In this document: in pieces, positions 12,452-60,540 of the stretch
How positions within the stretch are numbered: the stretch's first letter is position 1
Layout: every line of letters begins with the position of its first letter
Source: Metaphire vulgaris
Taxonomy: Eukaryota; Annelida; Clitellata; Crassiclitellata; Megascolecidae
NCBI GenBank assembly: GCA_018105865.1
Contig: CM030834.1
Coordinates: forward strand, 21,625,922 to 21,689,921
Direction: 5' to 3'
DNA: 64,000 nucleotides
Notes under the pieces: model-generated
Told to the model about the DNA's origin: nothing
Databases searched by the model: none
What the model saw: the letters and a program-made list of their open reading frames with translations, nothing else
Translations under genes and position numbers: made by a program

Positions 12452-12586
12452 TAGGGGTCCATCCATATAGTACGTACGAACTGAGGGGGAGGGGGTCGGA
12501 TTTTGGAGAGTTTTCCTAAGCACACTATGTGCAATGGGGGGGGGGGTGAAACTATGTTTGCATACGTACTATATGGATGAACCCTA
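12452..12586 (+). mobile_element. TA-flanked palindromic MITE
   Basis: The ends GGGGTCCATCCATATAGTAC and, in reverse, GGGTTCATCCATATAGTACG form an inverted repeat of about 25 bp. The element is flanked by TA on both sides, as expected for Tc1/mariner-type insertion. The middle is a G-rich low-complexity tract. It ends 16 bp before the stop codon of the TTC6-like gene, so it would lie at the start of that gene's 3' UTR. Confidence 0.75.
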
Positions 12587-12601
12587 GGCGATTTTGAAAT
12601 T

Positions 12602-51615
<39,014 letters not shown>

Positions 51616-52041
51616 TTCACTGTTCAAAAATAAACAAGTATACAAGAGAAGTACAGTTGATGTCCAACAACAAAATTATTTACCTGTAAGTCCTTAGTAG
51701 AAGTACAGTTGATGTCCAACAACAACATGATTTACCTGTAAGTCCTTAGTAATAGAAATTACTGTGAACATATGCTGAAGAGATACGTAAAAACCACATA
51801 TCACAAACAATGTCAGCAGGATCTTTGTATCTACTGATTATTATTATTATTATTACTATTATTATTATTTTTATTATTATTATTATTATTATTATTGGTT
51901 CTTTCCCGTTATCAGGACCCCAGTAGGGGGATGGTGTAGTTGGCGTTAGGGTTAGGATTAGGGTTATGGTTACTGTTAGGGTCAAGTTCCCGACAAAAAA
52001 GCCATTACACTTCACTGGGGTCCGGATAATGGGAAGGTACC

Positions 52042-52102
<61 letters not shown>

Positions 52103-52517
52103 AGTTGCAAGTACCATTCAACACAGAACTGCTGCAACGTTGTTGGACTAATCCGACGACTTATGCCCAAAGCTGAACAAAATACTATTTACATAAAAAC
52201 GACTCCCATGTACAGAGTGGATCGAAACATACGTTGTTATTTAATCCTTAAAATTCTTCATCTTTGTTGTAAAATCATCAAGATAATTCATTTTATTTTA
52301 AACTCCGCCATTTTGTCCCAAAAACTGCCTAGCAACGTTTACGCTCCATAATTTTTTATAATTATATAGCGCCATCTTTACGCCAAAACATGCAAGTACT
52401 TTGATGTTTTGTCGGCCAATTGATTATTGATTACACATGATTTCACCATGCGGACGCCTGTGTTTCAAATCAAAGAACTTCTAGGCATATTTATGAAGGT
52501 GGTTCTTCATATGACCA
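51616..52517 (-). promoter_or_regulatory. 5' flank and probable promoter of the TTC6-like gene
   Basis: No further coding exon is convincing upstream of 51615. On the minus strand around 52300-52350 the sequence contains TTGCTAGGCAG and AAAATGGCGGAG; the latter resembles a YY1-type start-site motif. The region also contains two ATT microsatellite tracts surrounding a MITE (51897-52041). A noncoding first exon near 52.3 kb is plausible but not proven. Confidence 0.35.
51897..52041. mobile_element. MITE inserted in an ATT microsatellite
   Basis: The inverted ends GGTTCTTTCCCGTTATCAGG and, in reverse, GGTACCTTCCCATTATCCGG each continue into ACCCCAGT. The element has (ATT)n on both sides, and its centre contains GTTAGGGTTAGG-like sequence. 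It is about 145 bp long and noncoding. Confidence 0.75.
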
Positions 52518-52706
52518 CAGTGGCGGCTCTAGGATTTGGCAAGTGGGGGGGGGGGGGCGTCGGGGTGGCAACTTCTAATCATGGAGCCAAACATTTGTTG
52601 TATAATGTATGTAGCATTAAGTATAGGGTCCCAACAGAGGGACCACTGGAGGCCAGGCACTCAATAGGGGGCACGGGCCCTCTGGCCCCCGGTGGAGCCG
52701 CCACTG
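52518..52706. mobile_element. hAT-like MITE with CAGTGGCGGCTC termini
   Basis: The element starts CAGTGGCGGCTC and ends GAGCCGCCACTG, perfect 12-bp inverted repeats of the type seen in hAT-superfamily elements. It is 189 bp long and contains a G-run and CACGGGCCCTCTGGCC. A clear 8-bp target duplication is not visible. A truncated copy is at 10136-10222. Confidence 0.65.
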
Positions 52707-52741
52707 CACTGTCTGCACATGACAGACCCAACTGAGGCCGA

Positions 52742-53176
52742 AATATCAGTTTTGTTGAGCTTTGAATGCAGCATCCAATGATCCAATTCCAGCGTTTTGG
52801 ACATTACTTAATGTTCACAGACTGGTCCGATCGATCGAGATATACGGGGGCGGGGCTGTTATCACTTCTTTAGAATAGGCCTAAGCAGTTGTTAACAAAT
52901 TTAAATCACCAACTGTATGGTATTAGGCCTAAAAGGGAATTGGCGAGTCGACTGACCCGTTATGGCTCTAAACGGTCTGACGTTGATGCAGTGTTTAATC
53001 TAGGCCGTTTTCGGGGGAAATTGCCCTTTCCCCGGAAATTTCAAATTCCCCCCGGAAATTTTGGAATACTACATGGACTAACAGCGGCCCCTAGCAGAAT
53101 CTCCCCAGCTTTGTCAGTCCCCCGGTTTTTTCAGTCCCCCCGGAGTCCAGAAGTCTAGATTAAAAACTGCGTTGAT
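52742..53176. other. Intergenic spacer before the satellite
   Basis: No gene is seen. The stretch contains C-rich runs (GTCCCCCCGG-type) around 53030-53150 that open a short spurious frame, and two TAGGCCTA palindromes. Confidence 0.4.
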
Positions 53177-53804
53177 GATGGACGAGGCCTTCTAAATGCA
53201 GAAGTTGATGGTCTATGTTTGCAATAGCGACTGACATCTATGTAGTGAAGAATGCTAAAGACAGTGGCTCAATATGGTACTTGAAATCGGTCTTTAACAG
53301 GACGAAATAACTTTCAAATATGCGTTTGATTTTGCACAAATCCTATGCATTATTAGCATTATTGAATAGCGAGGGTGGTCATGGATGAGGCCTTCTAAAT
53401 GCAGAAGTTGATGGTCTATGTTTGCAATAGCGACTGTCATCTATGTAGTGAAGAATGCTAAAGACAGTGGCTCAATATGGTACTTGAAATCGGTCTTTAA
53501 CAGGACGAAATAACTTTCAAATATGCGCTTGATTTTGCACAAATCCTATGCATTGTTGGCATTATAGAATAGCGAGGGTGGTCATAGACGAGGCCTTCTA
53601 AATGCAGAAGTTGATGGTCTATGTTTGCAATAGCGACTGACATCTATGTAGTGAAGAATGCTAAAGACAGTGGCTCAATATGGTACTTGAAATCGGTCTT
53701 TAACAGGACGAAATAACTTTCAAATATGCGCTTGATTTTGCACAAATCCTATGCATTATTAGCATTATAGAATAGCGAGGGTGGTCATAGACGAGGCCTT
53801 CTAA

Positions 53805-53840
<36 letters not shown>

Positions 53841-54924
53841 TCTAGATGATTTATTAAACGCTATAGCATAGCTAGTGCTAAAATCAAGAGCAATTTACAG
53901 ATGTTCATAAGATGCGCGAAATAAGTGCGTCTTGAGGGCAGTCGCAAACGCCTCGAGGGATGTGATGCAGAAGTTGATGGTCTATGTTTGCAATAGCGAC
54001 TGACATCTATGTAGTGAAGAATGCTAAATACAGTGGCTCAATATGGTACTTGAAATCGGTCTTTAACAGGACAAAATAACTTTCAAATATGCGCTTGATT
54101 TTGCACAAATCCTATGCATTATTAGCATTATAGAATAGCGAGGGTGGTCATAGACGAGGCCTTATAAATGCAGAAGTTGATGGTCTATGTTTGCAGTAGC
54201 GACTGACATCTATTTAGTGAAGAATGCTAAAGTCAGTGGCTGAATATGGTACTTGAAATCAATCTTTAACAGAACGAAATAACTTTCAAATATGCGCTTG
54301 ATTTTGCACAAATCCTATGCATTATTAGCATTATAGAATAGCGAGGGTGGTCATAGACGAGGCCTTCTAAATTATTATTGTTATTATTATTATTTCTAGA
54401 TGATTTATTAAACGCTATAACATAGCTAGTGCTAAAATCAAGAGCAATTTACAGATGTTCATAAGATGCACGAAATAAGTGCGTCTTGAGGGCAGTCGCA
54501 AACGCCTCGAGGGATGTGATGCAGAAATTGATGGTCTATGTTTGCAATAGCGACTGACATCTATGTAGTGAAGAATGCTAAAGACAGTGGCTCAATATGG
54601 TACTTGAAATCGATCTTTAACAGGACGAAATAACTTTCAAATATGCGCTTGATTTTGCACAAATCCTATTCATTATTAGCATTATAGAATAGCGAGGGTG
54701 GTCATAGACGAGGCCTTCTAAATGCAGAAGTTGATGGTCTATGTTTGCAATAGCGACTGACATCTATGTAGTGAAGAATGCTAAAGACAGTGGCTCAACA
54801 TGGTACTTGAAATCGGTCTTTAACAGGACGAAATAACTTTCAAATATGCGCTTGATTTTGCACAAATCCTATGCATTATTAGCATTATAGAATAGCGAGG
54901 GTGGTCATAGACGAGGCCTTCTAA

Positions 54925-54965
<41 letters not shown>

Positions 54966-55902
54966 TTCTAGATGATTTATTAAACGCTATAAAATAGCTA
55001 GTGCTAAAATCAAGAGCAATTTACAGATGTTCATATGATGCGCGAAATAATTGCGTCTTGAGGGCAGTCGCAAACGCCTCGAGGGATGTGATGCAGAAGT
55101 TGATGGTCTATGTTTGCAGTAGCGACTGACATCTATGTAGTGAAGAATGCTAAAGACAGTGGCTCAATATGGTACTTGAAATCGATCTTTAACAGGACGA
55201 AATAACTTTCAAATATGCGCTTGATTTTGCACAAATCCTATGCATTGTTGGCATTATAGAATAGCGAGGGTGGTCATAGACGAGGCCTTCTAAATGCAGA
55301 AGTTGATGGTCTATGTTTGCAATAGCGACTGACATCTATGTAGTGAAGAATGCTAAAGACAGTGGCTCAACATGGTACTTGAAATCGGTCTTTAACAGGA
55401 CGAAATAACTTTCAAATATGCGCTTGATTTTGCACAAATCCTATGCCTTATTAGCATTATTGAATAGCGAGGGTGGTCATGGATGAGGCCTTCTAAATGC
55501 AGAAGTTGATGGTCTATGTTTGCAATAGCGACTGACATCTATGTAGTGAAGAATGCTAAAGACAGTGGCTCAATATGGTACTTGAAATCGGTCTTTAACA
55601 GGACGAAATAACTTTCAAATATGCGCTTGATTTTGCACAAATGCTATGCATTATTAGCATTATAGAATAGCGAGGGTGGTCATAGACGAGGCCTTCTAAA
55701 TGCATAACTTGATGGTCTATGTTTGCAATAGCGACTGACATCTATGTAGTGAAGAATGCTAGAGACAGTGGCTCAATATGGTACTTGAAATCGGTCTTTA
55801 ACAGGACGAAATAACTTTCAAATATGCGCTTGATTTTGCACAAATCCTATGCATTATTAGCATTATAGAATAGCGAGGGTGGTCATAGACGAGGCCTTAT
55901 AA

Positions 55903-55974
<72 letters not shown>

Positions 55975-56512
55975 TCTAGATGATTTATTAAACGCTATAA
56001 CATAGCTAGTGCTAAAATCAAGAGCAATTTACAGATGCTCATAAGATGCGCGAAATAAGTGCGTCTTGAGGGCAGTCGCAAACGCCTCGAGGGATGACGA
56101 GGCCTTCTAAAGAAGTTGATGGTCTATGTTTGCAATAGCGACTGACATCTATGTAGTGAAGAATGCTAAAGACAGTGGCTCAATATGGTACTTGAAATCG
56201 ATCTTTAACAGGACGAAATAACTTTCAAATATGCGCTTGATTTTGCACAAATCCTATGCATTATTTGCATTATAGAATAGCGAGGGTGGTCATAGACGAG
56301 GCCTTCTAAATGCAGAAGTTGATGGTCTATGTTTGCAATAGCGACTGTCATCTATGTAGTGAAGAATGCTAAAGACAGTGGCTCAATATGGTACTTGAAA
56401 TCGATCTTTAACAGAACGAAATAACTTTCAAATATGCGCTTGATTTTGCACAAATCCTATGCATTATTAGCATTATAGAATAGCGAGGGTGGTCATAGAC
56501 GAGGCCTTCTAA

Positions 56513-56581
<69 letters not shown>

Positions 56582-56987
56582 TCTAGATGATTTATTGAAA
56601 TCGATCTTTAACAGGAGAAATAACTTTCAAATAAGCGCTTGATTTTACAGATGATCATAAGATGCGCGCGAAGCATTGCGTCTTTAGGGCAGTGGCAAAC
56701 GCCTCGAGGGATGTGATGCAGAAGTTGATGGTCTATGTTTGCAATAGCGACTGTCATCTATGTAGTGAAGAATGCTAAAGACAGTGGCTCAATATGGTAC
56801 TTGAAATCGGTCTTTAACAGGACGAAATAACTTTCAAATATGCGCTTGATTTTGCACAAATCCTATGCATTATTAGCATTATAGAATAGCGAGGGTGGTC
56901 ATAGACGAGGCCTTCTAAATGCAGAAGTTGATGGTCTATGTTTGCAATAGCGACTGACATCTATGTAGTGAAGAATGCTAAAGACAT
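53177..56987. repeat. 203-bp satellite in a higher-order array
   Basis: Fifteen monomers share the marker GATGGTCTATGTTTGCA at 53207, 53410, 53613, 53976, 54179, 54530, 54733, 55102, 55305, 55508, 55711, 56118, 56321, 56727 and 56930. Within blocks the spacing is exactly 203 bp. Blocks contain 3, 2, 2, 4, 2 and 2 monomers and are separated by five spacers of about 150-210 bp. Monomers differ by only a few bases, which indicates recent homogenisation. The monomer has no ORF. The array ends abruptly inside the last monomer at 56987, where LINE sequence begins. Confidence 0.93.
53807..53968 (-). mobile_element. LINE 3' tail embedded in satellite, spacer 1
   Basis: Read on the minus strand this gives TALKTHLFRASYEHL and a stop, then a short 3' UTR (TTTAATAAATCATCTAGAA) and an (AAT)n tail. 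That is the extreme C-terminus and tail of a CR1/L2-like non-LTR retrotransposon. Equivalent spacers lie at about 54371-54523, 54927-55095, 55903-56096 and 56515-56720. They differ mainly in AAT repeat number. Confidence 0.75.
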
Positions 56988-57808
56988 TCCAGACGTGATT
57001 ATATATGATGTCTGTTCTACACTGGCTGCCTTATCCTGCTCGAGATGAGTTTCGTGTGTTGAGAACGGTTGCACTCTGGGGCTGTTTTAATTACGTAAGC
57101 AATTTAGGGGGGTGAAAAAGTTTGACAGTTGTTGACAAGGGAGGGGGGTCAAGAGATGTTGACGTCAACAATTTCACCTTTCACAAATAATCAAAAAATA
57201 GGAATAGGAAATTTCATGAAATAGGCCCTACTACTTATTATTACAATGGAAAAGATCATGGCAAAAAAGGTCATCACCACCACATTTTGACACTCGATGA
57301 GAAAAAAGGTTAAAAATGGTCATCACCGCAAAAATAATAACCTTGTTATTGGGACCTGTCATTGATCTTGGAGGGGGATCAAAAGTTTTTGACGTAATTA
57401 TGGGGGGTACCCGGGGTTAAGTGAAAGTTGACAGTTGTTGACAAGGGGGAGAGTGTCAAAAATTGCCCAAAATTTGTTGACATAATTAAGGGACAGCCCC
57501 TCTCTCTTTATGGCGCCACTCCATCTTACCTTTTAGAGCTACTCCATCCTCTTAGCTCTATCGACCCTGGTCGGCCATGTCTTCGGTCCACAACAATGGT
57601 CTTCTCAGTGTGCCCCAAGCATGAACCTCCTTAATTGTTCCTGAAAGGAGGTTTTGAATCAGTTGGCCCTATCCTTTGGAATGCTCTTGACGCCAGTGTG
57701 CGTGGCTTAGCAACTCCTAATTCTATGGCCCTCTTTTTGAAACGACTTAAAACTTATCTCTTTGTCAATATACACTTATACAGTAATTTGCTGTGGGAGC
57801 GCTTCTGA
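56988..57808 (+). pseudogene. CR1/L2-like LINE ORF2 remnant, interrupted
   Basis: The 5' piece encodes VLHWLPYPARDEFRVLRTV (about 57020-57077). The 3' piece encodes GATPSYLLELLHPLSS (from about 57512) and later WNALDASVRG and MALFLKRLKTYLF, ending with a stop at 57806-57808. These are the HWLP, APSYL and WNALP...LKTHLF signatures at the end of ORF2 in CR1/L2-type elements. A DNA element (57078-57500) splits the reading frame and further frameshifts are present. The tail (GAAGCGCTATACAAAT then ATTAC repeats) runs to about 57860. Confidence 0.8.
57078..57500. mobile_element. 423-bp GGGGCTGT-terminus DNA element nested in LINE
   Basis: The left end GGGGCTGTTTTAATTACG and the right end in reverse GGGGCTGTCCCTTAATTATG are inverted repeats. 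The element contains repeated TTGACAGTTGTTGACAAGG. A partial copy is at 4259-4518. No transposase is encoded. Confidence 0.75.
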
Positions 57809-57860
57809 GCGATTCTTCAGAAGAAGCGCTATACAAATATTTTGTTACATTACATTACAT

Positions 57861-58153
57861 TCGATGATTCCGAGACTGGCACGATCACAGAAAGAGGAAC
57901 GCCCATGCATGATGAAATCATCAATCCGTACTGTACACTGTAGGTCTACATTACACTAGCTATTCAACAAATCAACATTTTAAAAGTTGAGCGTTCCAAT
58001 CAGCAAAATATCAGACGCGCTAGTTTGCCATATGAATTTTGGATAAATAAGCAAATTCGCGCACATTCTTTATAGTTGATTAATAATGCAATTCATTGGA
58101 CAGACTATAGGCACTTATAATTTTTGATATTATGGAATTTATGGCCTATATGC
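57861..58153. other. Intergenic spacer
   Basis: AT-rich unique sequence between the LINE tail and the LTR element. Nothing recognisable is seen. Confidence 0.4.
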
Positions 58154-58462
58154 TGTGGTGACCGACTTCAGGAGTCTGCCAGCCGTTAGGGCTGACCAGC
58201 GGTCGAGTGGCCGACCGCCACCACTTGAGGGCGCTACCGCCCGTAGCTGTAGCAGCTGCGTGGTCAAGCAGCTGCAGCCAGCAGCCGTAGCTGACAGAGT
58301 AGGATAGGCAGCCGAATAGTTAAGACAGTAGTCTGAAGACAGTCAACGAAGTGACACGACTAGCAGTGCATCTAATGTTCAACGCATATTATATTAAATC
58401 CTATTAAAGTATTAAATCTACGAACATTTCAATTATTTGTTGTCGCTGCATCCAGCACAACA
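58154..58462 (+). repeat. 5' LTR
   Basis: 309 bp, starting TGTGGTGACC and ending GCACAACA. It matches the 3' LTR closely over its first 110 bp, with small indels later. It contains AACGCATATTATATTAA, a candidate TATA region. Confidence 0.85.
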
Positions 58463-58548
58463 ATTGGCGACGAGGATCCGTCTACGACCATGAAGATCTG
58501 TCTGCCATCTCCTTCAACAGCGTAGATTGGTACTGGGCGCCACCGGAA

Positions 58549-59865
58549 GTGGACTCCGACGTCACTTCTGCTGAGCCGGCCCTGTTTTCAGCTGCATCAG
58601 CGACACAGTCTTCCTCGATGCCAGCGTCATTAACGTTGACCTCCGAGCGACCATCCGCCTCGGGCACGGTCACCGTCAGCATTCGACGACAGGTCGCGCC
58701 AGTAGCCGTTCGACAGCCGGGCATGCTTCCGCCGCGGCGACTGCCTACTGCCGGCCAGGAGATACGTCATCAGCGACGAGCGTTGCGTCAACGTCGTCGG
58801 CTGCGTCATCGGTGCCGTCCGTTGCATTAGCGACGCCCGATGTATTTTCAGCGACGCCTGAGTTGTCCTCAAAGCCGTCCGCTGTGGTTCCTGTGATTCC
58901 CGCTGTACCTCAAGCGATGTTCACTACGTTATCCGCTGCGTCGACCGTCACTTCCGGTCCGCCAGCACCGATATTCTCCGCCGTGCCTGTGACGAAGATT
59001 TCCACCGCGCCGGCCACGATCACTTCCGCAAAATTTGTTGAAGTGTCGATCGCTTCCATTGCGCCTGCGACGAGCATCTCCGATGGGTCCGAGTCCAGCA
59101 GCCGCCGCCGGGCGCTCAGCCGCCGCGGAAATCGCCTACTTCCGCCCATGGGAGGCGTCACCGCCGACGCCAGCCGTGCCATCAGCGCCGCCTGATGTGT
59201 CATCAATGACGTCCGAGGCCTTATCGTCGACGTCTGCAGCCTCTGCAGAGACGGCTGCTATGTTTCGTGTGATTTCCGCTGCACCTCCAGCGACGTTCAC
59301 GTCGACCCTTTCCGCTGTGGCACCGTCGAGCACTTCCGGTCTGCCAGCGTCGAACTTGTCCGCTATGCCACCGTCGCTCACTTCCGGTCGGCCAGCGTCG
59401 AACGACTTTCGGTACGTCAGCGTCGAGTACCTCCGCTGAGCCTACCGCGAATTTCCGCTAAAGAAGCCAGCGACGTTCACTTCCATTTCCGCTGGCACCG
59501 ACCCCAGCGACGTTCACTTCCGCTGTGACTTCCGTATTTTCTGCTCCGTCACTAGCGACGTCTGATTCATTTGTGCTTCCTGTGACAGCCGTCACAGCGA
59601 TTGAAGAGTTCTATGGTCACCGTGCCCCAGCTGCCGGTGGACTTCCGCTCTGCCCGAAAGCACTTCCGCCTGTCTCGGATGTGGAAGCGTTGCTGCTCGT
59701 ACCGTCGTCCGCCGACTCGAGGCAGCCTTCGCGCTCTTTCCAGACAGCGCCATATTCTCCGACGCTTTCCCGCCAGTTCGTCGATGCTTCCGAATGCTGC
59801 GCCGGACGTCGAACGAAACGCCATCTGGCGTTGTTTAATGAACTTTCTTTCCGGGAGGGGGGAGA
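58549..59865 (+). pseudogene. Ser/Ala/Pro/Thr-rich internal region of LTR element
   Basis: The interior is GC-rich and built from degenerate repeats of motifs such as GCGACGTTCACTTCCGCTG and CACTTCCGGTC. Open frames at 58549-58830, 58812-59195, 59035-59439 and 59525-59865 encode overlapping pieces of a Ser/Ala/Pro/Thr-rich sequence (for example SAVPVTKISTAPATIT and STLSAVAPSSTSGLPAS). They lie in different frames, suggesting one decayed ORF. No gag zinc knuckle or pol motif is visible. A mucin-like or captured host sequence is possible; the function is unknown. Confidence 0.5.
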
Positions 59866-60170
59866 TGTGGTGACCGACTTCAGGAGTCTGCCAGCCGTTA
59901 GGGCTGACCAGCGGTCGAGTGGCCGACCGCCACCACTGAGGGCGCTACCGCCACTAGCTGTACAGCTGCGTGGTCTACATTGCAGCCAGCAGCTATAGCT
60001 GACAATAGGAACAGCCGAATAGTTAAGACAGTAGTCTGAAGAATATCAACGAAGTGACACGTTTGCAAATGCATCTAATGTTCAACGCATATTATATTAA
60101 TTCTTTATAGTTAATGTATTAAATCTATAGGAACATTTCAATTTTTGTTATCGCTGAATCCATGGCAACA
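59866..60170 (+). repeat. 3' LTR
   Basis: 305 bp, immediately preceded by the polypurine tract. It differs from the 5' LTR by several substitutions and indels, mostly in the second half, so the insertion is not very recent. Confidence 0.85.
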
Positions 60171-60540
60171 TATAGGCCTATACAGATGATTCAACAACGC
60201 ATTAGTGTGACCTGATGCTACAAAATGGCGATAGCCCCTCCCCTATACTATGTTCTAGACATAGGTCTAATCTACATTAAAACGTGTCAATTAATAATGA
60301 CAACTCAGGATCGATAAATACAACGATAATTTTAATCACGCAACGACTAAATTATGGTCAAGATATTAGGCCTACAGTAAAGAATCGAAGCTATTTCTGT
60401 GCTGTGAGATCTGACAGTTGCAGGCATTCATATTTTGATCTTAGCTACGATAGTTTTAAGACATGCACTAGTGTTTAGTATTGATGAACTGATGTAAAAT
60501 AATTATCTCAAGTATTATTTAATTATCGGTCTGTACGTCT
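60171..60540. other. Intergenic / 3' flank of right-hand gene
   Basis: AT-rich sequence between the LTR element and the stop codon of the minus-strand gene. Nothing coding is recognised. Confidence 0.4.

Larger units (their letters stand above)
11513..12601. other. Convergent 3' ends of PSMD12 and the TTC6-like gene
   Basis: The two stop codons face each other across 1.09 kb. AATAAA at 12015-12020 is a plausible PSMD12 polyadenylation signal about 500 bp after the stop. For the minus-strand gene, ATTAAA (TTTAAT at about 12172 on the plus strand) is a possible signal. A MITE occupies 12452-12586, directly after the TTC6-like stop codon. No further gene is seen. Confidence 0.5.
58154..60170 (+). 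mobile_element. Non-autonomous LTR retrotransposon
   Basis: Two direct repeats, 58154-58462 and 59866-60170, both begin TGTGGTGACCGACTTCAGGA and end in CA. Directly after the first is ATTGGCGACGAGGATCC, the kind of sequence that serves as a tRNA primer-binding site in Ty3/gypsy-like elements. Directly before the second is a polypurine tract, GGGAGGGGGGAGA. The 1.4-kb interior encodes no reverse transcriptase, integrase or protease. A TATA is present at both outer borders if the left end is taken at 58151, but a clean target duplication is not certain. The element is a short, TRIM/LARD-like derivative mobilised by another element. Confidence 0.85.

Noticed and set aside
51746..52117. Frame encoding long poly-isoleucine
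   Set aside because: It is a translation of ATT microsatellites and the MITE between them.
52889..53158. 89-codon frame with Phe/Pro-rich sequence
   Set aside because: It arises from C- and G-run low-complexity sequence, has no recognisable motif and no supporting splice context.
53177..56987. CRISPR-like repeat array
   Set aside because: The 203-bp repeats lie directly head to tail, spacers are copies of one LINE tail, and the genome is eukaryotic.
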